64,000 nt of DNA from contig NZ_JOEK01000014.1 in the NCBI RefSeq assembly GCF_000719135.1, positions 199,318-263,317 of the forward strand. The letters run 5' to 3'. Shown one piece after another: positions 49,944 through 57,926 of this stretch. The DNA is from Streptomyces avicenniae. Lineage in GTDB: Bacteria; Actinomycetota; Actinomycetes; Streptomycetales; Streptomycetaceae. The notes below the pieces were generated by a model. The model was not told the DNA's origin and searched no databases. It saw nothing but the letters and a program-made list of their open reading frames with translations. Position 1 is the stretch's first letter, and each line of letters opens with the position of its first letter. The translations under genes were made by a program, and so were the position numbers.

Positions 49944-52337
49944 ATGGCACTGATGGACAGCAGGGTGCGGACGGCGTGCGCCGCCTGGGTGGCGACGATG
50001 GCGGCGGCTGTCGCGCTGCTGCCGCTGATCGACGGCTCGGACTGGTTCGCGCAGGCGGCGCTGCTGCTGGCGGCGCAGACGGCCACCGGGATGATCAGCC
50101 GCGCCGTGGGCGCGCCGGGGCCGGTGACGTTCGCGGCGCAGCTGGCCGTCTCCCTGATCGTGCTCACCCTGGTGTCGGCGCCCGACTTCGCGCCGGGCGG
50201 CTTCGTGCCGAGCCCGGGGGCGCTCGGCGAGCTGGGGCGTCTGCTGACGGCGGGGGCCGAGGACATCGGGCGCTACACGGCCCCGGCGCCCGAGACCGAC
50301 GGCATCAGGCTGATGGTCTTCGCGGGCGTCCTGCTCATCGGGCTGATGGTGGACGTTCTCGCGGTGACCGTGCGCGGCGCGGCGGCGGCGGGACTGCCGC
50401 TGCTCGCGCTGTACTCGGTGGCGGCCGGGGTGGGCGGCGACGACGCGGGCTGGCCTTACTTCCTCGCGGCGGCGGCGGGTTACCTCGTGCTGCTGCTGGC
50501 GGACGGCAGGGACCGCGCGGAGCGGTGGGGGCGGGTCTTCGGCGCCCCGGGGCAGGACCCGTCCGCGGCGCGGCCCGGCCGGGCGCCGCGACTGCGGGCC
50601 GGGCGGCGGATCGGCGTGCTGACGCTGGGGGTGGCGGTCGCGGTGCCCGCGCTGCTGCCGTCGCTCGGCTCGGGGCTGCTGGACCTGACGGGTGAGTCGG
50701 GCCGGGGCTCGGAGCGGAGCGGGAACCGGGCGTCCACCTCGCTCGACCCGGTGGTGGCCCTGGAGCAGCAGCTGAACCAGCCGCAGGACAGCCCGGTGCT
50801 GTACTACCGGACGACGAGCCCCGAGGCGTCCGAGATGTACCTGCGGATGGTGGCGCTGGACGAGTTCGACGGGGAGCGGTGGACGTCGTCCGAGTGGACG
50901 GAGCCGTCCGCGCCCGACCCGCCGTGGGACGTGCCCGGGCTCGGGCCCGAGGTCCCGGTGACCCGGGTGGCCACCGAGATACAGGCGGCCGAGTCGTACT
51001 TCCAGACGTCGCTGCCCGTCCCGTATCCGGCGCAGTCGATCGAGGCGGAGGGCGACTGGAGCTTCGACCGGGGGTCGCAGACGCTCACGGCGGGCGGCGC
51101 CGACCTGTCCACGCGGGGGCTCGGGTACTCGGTGGAGCACCTGCTGGTGGAGCCGACCGCGGCGCAGCTGGCGCAGGCCCCGCCCGCGCCCGAGGACCTG
51201 CGCGAGTACTACACGCGCCTGCCGGACGGTCTGCCGGAGGAGGTCGCGGCGCAGGCCGCCGAGGTGACCGCGGGTGCGGGCGACGACCTGGAGCGCGCCG
51301 TCGCCCTCCAGGACTGGTTCACGCAGGACGGCGGCTTCCGGTACGACACCTCGGTGACGTCGGGCAGCGGCACGGAGGCGATCGTCGCGTTCCTGCGCGA
51401 GCGGGAGGGCTTCTGCGTCCACTTCGCCTTCACCATGGCGACGATGGCGCGCACCCTCGGCATCCCGGCGCAGGTGGCGGTGGGCTTCACGCCGGGCACG
51501 CGGCTGGCCGACGACACGTACGAGGTGAGCGTGCACAACGCGCACGCCTGGCCCGAGCTGTACTTCGACGGTGTCGGCTGGGTCCGCTTCGAGCCGACGC
51601 CCGGCCAGGGCAACAGCCCCGCGTACACGCGTCCCGAGGCGGAGCGTGATCCGGCCGGGCGCGAGGAGCGGGAGCCCGAGGAGCGGGAGAGCCCCGAGGC
51701 CGTGCCGTCCGCCTCGGCCGACGTGCCGCAGGGGTGCGCGCCGGGCTCGTCGCTGCCCGACTGCCCGACCGAGCAGCCGAGGACGCCGGAGAGCGCGCGG
51801 GACGCGGCGGGCTTCTCCGGCTGGCCGCTGCTGTGGACGGGCGGCGGGCTGCTGCTGGCCGCCGCGCTGGTGAGTCCGCTGCTGTGGCGGCGCCGGGTGC
51901 GCGGGCGGCGTCTCGGCCCCGACGCGGGCCCGCTGGGCGCCTGGCAGGAACTCACGGACAGCGCATGGGACTTCGGGATCACGCCCGCGCCCTCGGAGAC
52001 GCCGCGGGCGGCGGCGGCGCGGATCGTGCGGGTGGCGTCGCTGACCGGGGAACCGGCCGCGGCCGTCCACCGCGTGGCCGACGCCGTGGAGCGCGAGCTG
52101 TACGCACCCGCGGCGGACCGTGGGCGGGCGGGGCGGCTCGCGGAGGACGTGCGGACGGCGCGGCGCGGACTACGGGCCGACGCGGGGCGGTGGCGGCGAC
52201 TCCGGGCGACGCTCGCCCCACATTCCTCCATTCGGGTGATTCACCGGTGGTCCGCACGGCGTGTCGCGCTCGCTCACCGGCTGCGTACGGCGCTGCGGCG
52301 GCTGCTGCCCCGGCGGCCTCGCGGCCACGGCGCCTGA
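49944..52337 (+). CDS. Membrane transglutaminase-like protein (TgpA type)
   Basis: A 797-residue membrane protein. About six N-terminal membrane segments lead to an extracytoplasmic region with a transglutaminase-like core. The catalytic Cys is in EGFCVHFAFTMATMARTLGIP (Cys491) and the His in HNAHAWPELYF (His534). The third position reads RFEPTPG, so the usual Asp is replaced by Glu or lies elsewhere. A charged, Pro/Glu-rich linker, one further membrane helix (LLWTGGGLLLAAALVSPLLW) and a cytoplasmic domain complete it. ATG 49944 is the working start. Third member of the MoxR/DUF58/TgpA unit. Confidence 0.88.
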   Translation: MALMDSRVRTACAAWVATMAAAVALLPLIDGSDWFAQAALLLAAQTATGMISRAVGAPGPVTFAAQLAVSLIVLTLVSAPDFAPGGFVPSPGALGELGRLLTAGAEDIGRYTAPAPETDGIRLMVFAGVLLIGLMVDVLAVTVRGAAAAGLPLLALYSVAAGVGGDDAGWPYFLAAAAGYLVLLLADGRDRAERWGRVFGAPGQDPSAARPGRAPRLRAGRRIGVLTLGVAVAVPALLPSLGSGLLDLTGESGRGSERSGNRASTSLDPVVALEQQLNQPQDSPVLYYRTTSPEASEMYLRMVALDEFDGERWTSSEWTEPSAPDPPWDVPGLGPEVPVTRVATEIQAAESYFQTSLPVPYPAQSIEAEGDWSFDRGSQTLTAGGADLSTRGLGYSVEHLLVEPTAAQLAQAPPAPEDLREYYTRLPDGLPEEVAAQAAEVTAGAGDDLERAVALQDWFTQDGGFRYDTSVTSGSGTEAIVAFLREREGFCVHFAFTMATMARTLGIPAQVAVGFTPGTRLADDTYEVSVHNAHAWPELYFDGVGWVRFEPTPGQGNSPAYTRPEAERDPAGREEREPEERESPEAVPSASADVPQGCAPGSSLPDCPTEQPRTPESARDAAGFSGWPLLWTGGGLLLAAALVSPLLWRRRVRGRRLGPDAGPLGAWQELTDSAWDFGITPAPSETPRAAAARIVRVASLTGEPAAAVHRVADAVERELYAPAADRGRAGRLAEDVRTARRGLRADAGRWRRLRATLAPHSSIRVIHRWSARRVALAHRLRTALRRLLPRRPRGHGA

Positions 52338-52353
52338 GCGGCGCGGGCGCGTA

Positions 52354-52400
52354 CCGCCGCCCTCTCCCCCACGCCGGACGGTGCGGGGAGAGGGCGGCGG
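52354..52400. terminator. 16-bp hairpin after the transglutaminase gene
   Basis: The arm 52354-52369 (CCGCCGCCCTCTCCCC) pairs perfectly with 52385-52400 around a 15-nt loop, 17 nt after the stop. First of two tandem hairpins between convergent genes. Confidence 0.75.
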
Positions 52401-52416
52401 GCATCGTCGGGGAACG

Positions 52417-52452
52417 CCGCAGGGCCGCCCCTGGGCGGGGGCGGCCCTGCGG
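52417..52452. terminator. 15-bp hairpin before the DUF3040 gene end
   Basis: CCGCAGGGCCGCCCC (52417-52431) pairs perfectly with 52438-52452 around a 6-nt loop, 20 nt from the stop of the opposing DUF3040 gene. It probably ends the minus-strand transcript, with the hairpin at 52354 serving the plus strand. Confidence 0.75.
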
Positions 52453-52471
52453 TCGGACAGGCGGGCGGAAC

Positions 52472-52870
52472 TCAGCCCTCGCGCTCGTCGCGACGGCGCT
52501 GCCAGCGGTCCTCGATCCGGTTCATCATCGACCGGCGCTGCTTCTGCCTGGCCGACTGGCCGCGTCCCGCGCCGCCGCCCTGCGAGGCGGTGGCGGCCTG
52601 GGGCGTCCTGCGCCAGCCGGTGACGGCGACGACGGCACAGCCGAGCATGATCAGGAAGCCGACCACGCTGAGCCACACCTGCTGCGCGACCATGCCTCCC
52701 ATGAGGAGGCCGATCCCCACGACGAACCCGGCGATCGCCTGGTAGACGCGCCGGCGGGTGAACGTGCGCAGCTCGTTGCCCTCAAGCGTTGTCGCGAATT
52801 TGGGATCTTCGGCGTACAGCGCGCGCTCCATCTGTTCGAGCATGCGCTGCTCGTGGTCCGAGAGCGGCAC
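52472..52870 (-). CDS. DUF3040 small membrane protein
   Basis: A 132-residue protein beginning MPLSDHEQRMLEQMERALYAEDPKFATTL, the N-terminal signature of the actinobacterial DUF3040 family. Two membrane helices follow (QAIAGFVVGIGLLMGG and QQVWLSVVGFLIMLGCAVVAVTGW), then a basic, Gln-rich cytoplasmic tail (QKQRRSMMNRIEDRWQRRRDE). The function is unknown, but the gene is kept near the dcw cluster in mycobacteria as well. GTG start with AGGAGG a few nt upstream. Confidence 0.9.
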   Translation of the reverse strand: MPLSDHEQRMLEQMERALYAEDPKFATTLEGNELRTFTRRRVYQAIAGFVVGIGLLMGGMVAQQVWLSVVGFLIMLGCAVVAVTGWRRTPQAATASQGGGAGRGQSARQKQRRSMMNRIEDRWQRRRDEREG

Positions 52871-52919
52871 GGAGTCCTCCTACTCGTCGGTCGCGGTGGC
52901 GACCCGATCCGACCCTTCA

Positions 52920-52943
52920 AGGATAGGCAGGGATGTCTCCCTG
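52920..52943 (-). promoter_or_regulatory. DUF3040 promoter region with inverted repeat
   Basis: TATCCT on the minus strand (52925-52920) is a TANNNT -10 about 50 nt before the GTG. Directly upstream lies CAGGGA-TGTC-TCCCTG (52928-52943), a perfect 6-bp inverted repeat in the -10/-35 spacer, a typical place for an operator. Confidence 0.35.
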
Positions 52944-53037
52944 TGAAACCCACCCCTGTACGCCAGTTTCGCCCACAACAGCTTGCCTCCCGGACCCTGC
53001 GGGGCGGTGGACATCTCCTTCCCCCGCCGTCGCCTGG

Positions 53038-53889
53038 TCATGCCGGGTGGCTCGTCTTCGATGATACGAGGAGTGGGGCCCTGAGTTCTCCTTGTGGGCC
53101 GCCGCGGACGGCGAGGAGGTGGAGCTGACCGGCGATCGCCTGGAACGCGGGGAGCGCCGCCGCCTCGGCCTCCAGGCGCGCGAGCTGCGCCAGCGCGTCA
53201 GGCCCGGTGTCCACCAGGGCGCCGGGCACGAGATCGGCGAACACCCGCACGCCCTGCGTGCCCAGGACGGCGAGCCCGGCGCCGTCCGCGAGGGCGGTCA
53301 GCCGGTCGGGGGTGAAGCGGTGCGGCACGGGGTCGGCGTCGCCCCAGCGTCCGGCCGGGTCCTCCAGGGCGCGGCGCGCCTCGGTGAACCGGCCCGCCAG
53401 CGCGCGGGAGAGGACGGCGCCGCCGAGACCGGCCGCGAGGAGGCTGAGGACGCCGCCGTCGGGGCGCAGGGCGCGCGCCACCGCGCGCAGCCCGGCGGCG
53501 GGATCGTCCAGGTACTCCAGCACGCCGTGGCACAGGACCATGTCGAACGTCACATCGCCCAGGACGTCGTGGAGGTCCTGGGTGTCGCCCTGGACGCCGC
53601 GCACGCGGTCGGCGACGCCCTTCTCCGCGGCCCGTCTGCCGAGCGCGAACAGCGCGTCCGGGCTGGGATCGACGACCGTCACGCGGTGGCCGAGTGCGGC
53701 CAGCGGAACGGCGAAACTGCCGCTGCCGCCACCGGTGTCCAGCACGTCGAGCACCGGGCGGCCGGTACGCTCCGACAGGTCCGCGAGCACCTGCCGCAGC
53801 GCGTCCCTGACCACGTCGGTGCGCAGCGCGGTGCGGGAGCCGGACGCCGCCGGCCCCCGGGTGTCACGGACAGGCGGCTCTGGCGGCAT
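53038..53889 (-). CDS. Class I SAM-dependent methyltransferase
   Basis: A 283-residue methyltransferase. Motif I is VLDVLDTGGGSGSFAVPLAALGH, motif II VTVVDPSPDAL, and post-I/motif IV DMVLCHGVLEYLDDPAAGLRAVARALRPDGGVLSLL in order. It resembles the CmoM/SmtA-like group (methyltransferase type 11) but the substrate cannot be told; rRNA, tRNA or small-molecule targets are all possible. ATG 53889 (MPPEPPVRDTRG) was chosen because upstream codons lack homology-like character. No partner gene is obvious. Confidence 0.82.
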   Translation of the reverse strand: MPPEPPVRDTRGPAASGSRTALRTDVVRDALRQVLADLSERTGRPVLDVLDTGGGSGSFAVPLAALGHRVTVVDPSPDALFALGRRAAEKGVADRVRGVQGDTQDLHDVLGDVTFDMVLCHGVLEYLDDPAAGLRAVARALRPDGGVLSLLAAGLGGAVLSRALAGRFTEARRALEDPAGRWGDADPVPHRFTPDRLTALADGAGLAVLGTQGVRVFADLVPGALVDTGPDALAQLARLEAEAAALPAFQAIAGQLHLLAVRGGPQGELRAPLLVSSKTSHPA

Positions 53890-53956
53890 TGCGGACGGCT
53901 CCTTGGCTTGCGGCGCGGCGCTGCGTCGGCCGCGCCATGCGGTGGGCTGCCCCAGC

Positions 53957-54493
53957 CTACTGGGCCCCCGGACGGGCGCCGCCGTCCCCTTCTCCCCCAC
54001 CCCTGGCCTCCCGATCTCCCCCGTCCCCTGCCTCCCGCGCGAGCGGCAGCCGCACGGTGCGCGCCCGCGCGCCGGGGAAGAGCGCCTCGTCCACGAGACG
54101 GACGAAGAAGCCCGCCGCGCGGCGCAGCTCGTCCGCGTCCTGGCGTCCGGCGACGCCCCGCACACCGGCGTCTATGCGGGCCCTGCGGTCGGCGCTCCCG
54201 GCGAACAGGACGCTCCACTCCGCCAGCTCGGGCGCTATCTCCGGCAGCACCTCCCACACGCTGCGGATGCGGCGGCGGGCGCGCTCGGTGGACCCCGGGC
54301 GGCCCCGGACGGCGATGAGGGCCGCGGCGGCGCGCAGCGCGGCGAGATGGGCGGCGACGTACGCCTCGCCCGGGTCGGTCAGGACGGCCGCCTCGTCGAG
54401 GCGTCGCTCGGCCTGGGTGAGCAGGTCGTGTGCCGCGGCGGGCACGGGTGCCTTCCGCGGCAGGGCGTGGACGTCGATCGGCAGTCCGGTCAT
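53957..54493 (-). CDS. SAV_6107-family (HEPN-like) protein
   Basis: A 178-residue mostly helical protein: AAAHDLLTQAERRLDEAAVLTDPGEAYVAAHLAALRAAAALI is followed by RRIRSVWEVLPEIAPELAEWSVLFAGSADRRARIDAG, matching in outline the actinobacterial SAV_6107/HEPN family I recall. The last 30 residues are Gly/Arg/Asp-rich and disordered. No R-x4-6-H ribonuclease motif of toxin HEPN proteins is evident, so nuclease activity is doubtful. ATG 54493 has GGAGG 7 nt upstream. Divergent from a TetR regulator. Confidence 0.7.
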   Translation of the reverse strand: MTGLPIDVHALPRKAPVPAAAHDLLTQAERRLDEAAVLTDPGEAYVAAHLAALRAAAALIAVRGRPGSTERARRRIRSVWEVLPEIAPELAEWSVLFAGSADRRARIDAGVRGVAGRQDADELRRAAGFFVRLVDEALFPGARARTVRLPLAREAGDGGDREARGGGEGDGGARPGAQ

Positions 54494-54532
54494 GACGAGC
54501 CTCCAGTCAGTCGTCACTCAACGGTCCATCTG

Positions 54533-54561
54533 CCGACATGGTGACCTATGGGTCTGACAAT
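54533..54561 (+). promoter_or_regulatory. Candidate TetR-gene promoter with operator-like repeat in the spacer
   Basis: CCGACA (54533-54538) and GACAAT (54556-54561) lie 17 bp apart, a moderate sigma-70-type promoter. The spacer contains GACCTATGGGTC (54543-54554), a perfect 4-bp-arm inverted repeat around TATG. A repressor bound here would block RNA polymerase, so it is a candidate autoregulatory site. Confidence 0.35.
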
Positions 54562-54621
54562 CCGTCCGAGGAAGCTCTGAGCAGGTGCAAACGGGGGATC
54601 GGGGAGGAGGAGAATCGGCCC

Positions 54622-55236
54622 ATGACACGCACCAGCAACCCGCGCGGGGCCACCAGGCAGCGGCTCTACGACGCGGCGGTCGCGCTCATCGCCGAGCAGG
54701 GCTTCACCGCGACGACGGTGGAGCAGATCGCCGAGCGGGCCGGAGTCGCCAAGGGCACCGTCTACTACAACTTCGGCGGGAAGAGCGAGCTGTTCGACCA
54801 GCTGCTGCGCAGCGGCCTCGGGCCGCTCACGGCCGCGCTGCGCGAGGCGGCGGACGCCGCCAGGTCGCGGGGCGGCGGCGCGATGGACGCGCTGGCCGCC
54901 ATGGCGCGCGCCGGTCTCGCGTCGATCGCGGGCCGCACCGACTTCACCCGCCTCCTCGTCGCCGAGCTGTGGCGGACGAACCGGCCGTGGTACCCGACGC
55001 TGGCCGCGGCCAGACGCGAGGTGGTGGACGTCGTGGCGGACGTGCTCCAGGAGGGCGTCAAGGCGGGCGAGCTGCGGGAGTCGCTGGACGTGGAGCTGAC
55101 GGCGGGCTCCCTGCTGGGGCTCGTGGTGACGGGCGGGCTGGACTGGCGGACGTTCCACCCGGGCCGCTCGCTGGACGAGGTGCACGAGGCGCTGGCGGCG
55201 CCCCTGCGCGGACGGCTCGTCGTGGCCCCCGCCTGA
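54622..55236 (+). CDS. TetR/AcrR-family transcriptional regulator
   Basis: A 204-residue repressor. The N-terminal helix-turn-helix is RQRLYDAAVALIAEQGFTATTVEQIAERAGVAKGTVYYNF in order, followed by GGKSELFDQLL and a helical ligand/dimerisation domain ending with SLLGLVVTGGLDWRTFHPGRS, as in the TetR_C family. The start MTRTSNPRG has GAGGAGGAG upstream. It is divergent from the SAV_6107-type gene, its most likely neighbour target besides itself. Confidence 0.9.
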   Translation: MTRTSNPRGATRQRLYDAAVALIAEQGFTATTVEQIAERAGVAKGTVYYNFGGKSELFDQLLRSGLGPLTAALREAADAARSRGGGAMDALAAMARAGLASIAGRTDFTRLLVAELWRTNRPWYPTLAAARREVVDVVADVLQEGVKAGELRESLDVELTAGSLLGLVVTGGLDWRTFHPGRSLDEVHEALAAPLRGRLVVAPA

Positions 55237-55271
55237 CGGGCCGGGCCCGCGGGCCGGGCAGCGCCGCGGCG

Positions 55272-55299
55272 CGTACCGCCGCCCCGTGTCGGCGGTACG
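55272..55299 (+). terminator. 10-bp hairpin after the TetR gene
   Basis: CGTACCGCCG (55272-55281) pairs perfectly with 55290-55299 around an 8-nt loop, 36 nt after the TetR stop and well before the next gene's promoter. Confidence 0.65.
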
Positions 55300-55418
55300 G
55301 CCACGGGCCTCCCCCGGCCGCGCGGCGCGGCTTTGCGGACGTGTGCTTCCCCGTCCCCCGTGCCGCCCCCCTCTCCCTACCCGCGCCTGGCGGGCTCAAC
55401 AGTCCGCGGGGCGACGGG

Positions 55419-55424
55419 TAATGT
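55419..55424 (+). promoter_or_regulatory. Candidate -10 element, leaderless start of the FAD oxidoreductase
   Basis: TAATGT ends exactly 7 nt before the ATG at 55432. No Shine-Dalgarno sequence is present in the gap. Confidence 0.5.
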
Positions 55425-55431
55425 CCTGGCC

Positions 55432-56886
55432 ATGGCACGGATCGTGGTGGTCGGCGCAGGTATGGGCGCCATGGCCTCCGCCGCCAGGCTGGCCGTCGCA
55501 GGCCACCGGGTGACGGTGGTGGAGCGCGGCAGGACGCACGGCGGCGCGGTGGGGCGGTGGGAGCGCGACGGATTCGCGTTCGACACCGGTCCTGGACTCC
55601 TGCACCTGCCCGCCGTCTGGCGGGACCTGTTCGTGAAGACCGGGAGGAAGGAGCTGGCCGAGTCCGTCGCGCTGACGCGGATCGACCCGCTGACCGAGCA
55701 CCGGTTCGCCGACGGCACGGTGGCGCGGCTCCCGGCGCCGCGCGGCGGCGCCGTGCAGGCGCTGGACGACGCGCTCGGCGCGGGGGCGGGCGAACGCTGG
55801 GCCGACCTCCTCGGCCGCGCGCGGAGCACCTGGGAGACGACGCGCCGCCCGCTCGTGGAGGAGCCCCGCATCGCCGGGGAGCCGACCGCCGTCCTCGGCC
55901 AGGACCCGTACCCCGCCAAGCCGCGCGGCCTGCTGCGCCGCAGGGCCTCCGCGACGCTGGCCGACCTGGCGGACGCCGAGCTGCGCGACCCGCGGCTCGC
56001 CGCCGTCCTGACGGGCACGGTGCGGGAGTACGGCTGCGACCCGGCGCGGGCGCCCGCGAGCGCCGCCGTGCTCGCCTACCTGGAGCAGACGTTCGGCCTG
56101 TGGTACGCGGCGGGCGGCATGCGGGCGCTGGCCGACGCGGTGCGCGCGCGCTGCGAGGAGCGGCGGGTGGAGTTCCGCTTCGGTGTCGCGGCCACGCGCG
56201 TCCTGACCAGGGACGGACGGGCGGGCGGCGTCGAGCTGGCGGACGGCGGCGTGGTGGAGGCCGACACGGTGGTGTGGGGCGCCCCGGGCCTCGGCGCGCT
56301 CCCCGGGGAGGGCACGGGCCGGTTCACGCTCTTCGCCGCGCTGCGCGGCGCCCGCCCCCCGGGGACGCCCCACCGGACGCTGCTGCACACCGCCCCCACG
56401 GGCGGCGGCGACCGTACGGCCCTGGGCGCGACGACCGTACGCGTGCTGCGTCCCGACGACCCCGCGTCACGGCCGGACGACGCGCACGAGGCGGTCACGC
56501 TCTCCGCGCCCGCGCCGTTGCAGGGGACGGGCCCGGGCCGGGTGGACTGGACGGCGCCGGGGACGGCCGACGCCTACGCGCGGGCGCTCCTCGACGCCGC
56601 CGACACGGCAGGTCTCGGGCTGCGCGCGCGGCTGCTGTGGCAGCACGCCCACACCCCCGCCGACGTCGAGCGGGACACCGGCGTGCCCGGCGGTCTCGTC
56701 CCCGTCCCCGCGCTGGCGGGCGCGGACGGCGCGTTCCTCGCCGCGCCGAACACCGGGCGGCTGCCCGGCGCGTACCGGGTGGGCGGCCTGGCCCACCCGG
56801 GGGGCGGGCTGGCACACGCGGGGATGTCCGGCGCGATGGCGGCGGGGCTCATCGTGGAGGGCCCGGACTGGCAGGGCTCGGCGTGA
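55432..56886 (+). CDS. FAD-dependent oxidoreductase (phytoene desaturase/amine oxidase-like)
   Basis: A 484-residue flavoprotein. The dinucleotide-binding motif is MARIVVVGAGMGAMASAARLAVAGHRVTVVERG, followed by HGGAVGRWERDGFAFDTGPGLLHLP, typical of phytoene desaturase (CrtI-like) and amine-oxidase families. FGLWYAAGGMRALADAV and, at the C-terminus, YRVGGLAHPGGGLAHAGMSG complete the FAD site. No carotenoid gene is nearby, so the substrate is unknown. The stop is 40 bp from the convergent Tyr-rich protein gene. Confidence 0.85.
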   Translation: MARIVVVGAGMGAMASAARLAVAGHRVTVVERGRTHGGAVGRWERDGFAFDTGPGLLHLPAVWRDLFVKTGRKELAESVALTRIDPLTEHRFADGTVARLPAPRGGAVQALDDALGAGAGERWADLLGRARSTWETTRRPLVEEPRIAGEPTAVLGQDPYPAKPRGLLRRRASATLADLADAELRDPRLAAVLTGTVREYGCDPARAPASAAVLAYLEQTFGLWYAAGGMRALADAVRARCEERRVEFRFGVAATRVLTRDGRAGGVELADGGVVEADTVVWGAPGLGALPGEGTGRFTLFAALRGARPPGTPHRTLLHTAPTGGGDRTALGATTVRVLRPDDPASRPDDAHEAVTLSAPAPLQGTGPGRVDWTAPGTADAYARALLDAADTAGLGLRARLLWQHAHTPADVERDTGVPGGLVPVPALAGADGAFLAAPNTGRLPGAYRVGGLAHPGGGLAHAGMSGAMAAGLIVEGPDWQGSA

Positions 56887-56925
56887 GGTGCGGCCTGAAC
56901 GCCGCCTGAGCGCCGCACCCTGCGG

Positions 56926-57903
56926 TCAGGAACGGTGCTGGTCGTTGTCCGAGTAGTAGTAGCCCTGCCCCGAGGAGTCGTACCCGTTCCCCGTGGGGTA
57001 CGACGCGTCCTGCTGCGCGGCCGGGTAGCCGTACTCCGTCTCGTCGGCGCCCTGCTGCGCGCTGTCGCGCTGCTGCGGCACCCACACGCCGCCCGGCGGG
57101 GTCTCCTGGTAGTACTGCCCGGCGGTCTGCCACTGCCCCGAGGACGGCCCACCGTCCTCCGTCCAGCCGCCCTGGGCCGCGTAGTCCCCGCCGTACTGCG
57201 CGGCGTAGGGGTCGGGGGCCTGCTGGTGGGCGCCGGACTGGTCCTGGTAGGCGGTGGCGGGGTCGAGGTACGGGTCCTGGTACGCGGCGTAGTTCTCGCC
57301 GGTGTCGTGGACGTCGTAGACGGTGCTGGGCGCGTCGTAGTCGGGGGTGGCGGGGGCGTAGCCGCCCAGGTACGGGTCGCCGTACGGCGTGTCGGCGGCG
57401 CCCGCGTATATCTCCTCGCCCGACGGGCCGGGGGCGGCGTGCCCCTCCTCGTCGTCGGCGGGGACACGGGCCTGGAGCTGGGTGCTGTCCGCGTCGCCGT
57501 AGCCGTCGTCCGGCGCGTCGGCATAGGCGTGCGCCACCTGCGGGACGCCGTCCACGGGGGTGGCGTCCGGCGGGGGCGTGTCACCGCCGTCCGCGTCGGG
57601 GACCGGTTCCATGGGACGCACGGCGCGCCGCCGCCTGCTGGTGCCCGGCCTGCCGCCGAGCGCCCAGCCGGTCGAGAAGCCCCGCCGGAAGGAGAGGGTG
57701 ACGAACGTCTGCCCCACGGCGAAGGCGATGGTGCCCAGGGCGATCACGGGGACGGAGCGGAACACACCGCCGAGGACGACGAGCAGGAAGCCGCAGAAGG
57801 CGAGCAGCCGCCACCGCAGCCGCGCCTTGTACTGGAGAAGGACCTCGCCGAGCAGCCAGAGCGCCACCACTCCGAACGCGATGTAGAGGACCGGCCAGCC
57901 CAT
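56926..57903 (-). CDS. Membrane protein with long Tyr/Gln/Asp-rich tail
   Basis: A 325-residue protein. Residues 1-75 hold two or three membrane helices (GWPVLYIAFGVVALWLLGEVLL, LLAFCGFLLVVLGGVF, VPVIALGTIAFAVGQTF), followed by a basic patch (SRRRRAVRP). The remaining 215 residues are a cytoplasmic low-complexity tail rich in Tyr, Gly, Asp, Gln and Pro (for example YLGGYAPATPDYDAPS, GYYYSDNDQHRS). There is no enzymatic motif. It is 23 bp upstream of metF on the same strand order (metF lies after it in transcription direction reversed: metF is upstream). Confidence 0.7.
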   Translation of the reverse strand: MGWPVLYIAFGVVALWLLGEVLLQYKARLRWRLLAFCGFLLVVLGGVFRSVPVIALGTIAFAVGQTFVTLSFRRGFSTGWALGGRPGTSRRRRAVRPMEPVPDADGGDTPPPDATPVDGVPQVAHAYADAPDDGYGDADSTQLQARVPADDEEGHAAPGPSGEEIYAGAADTPYGDPYLGGYAPATPDYDAPSTVYDVHDTGENYAAYQDPYLDPATAYQDQSGAHQQAPDPYAAQYGGDYAAQGGWTEDGGPSSGQWQTAGQYYQETPPGGVWVPQQRDSAQQGADETEYGYPAAQQDASYPTGNGYDSSGQGYYYSDNDQHRS

Positions 57904-57926
57904 GTACGCCCTTTCTCAGCAGGGCC

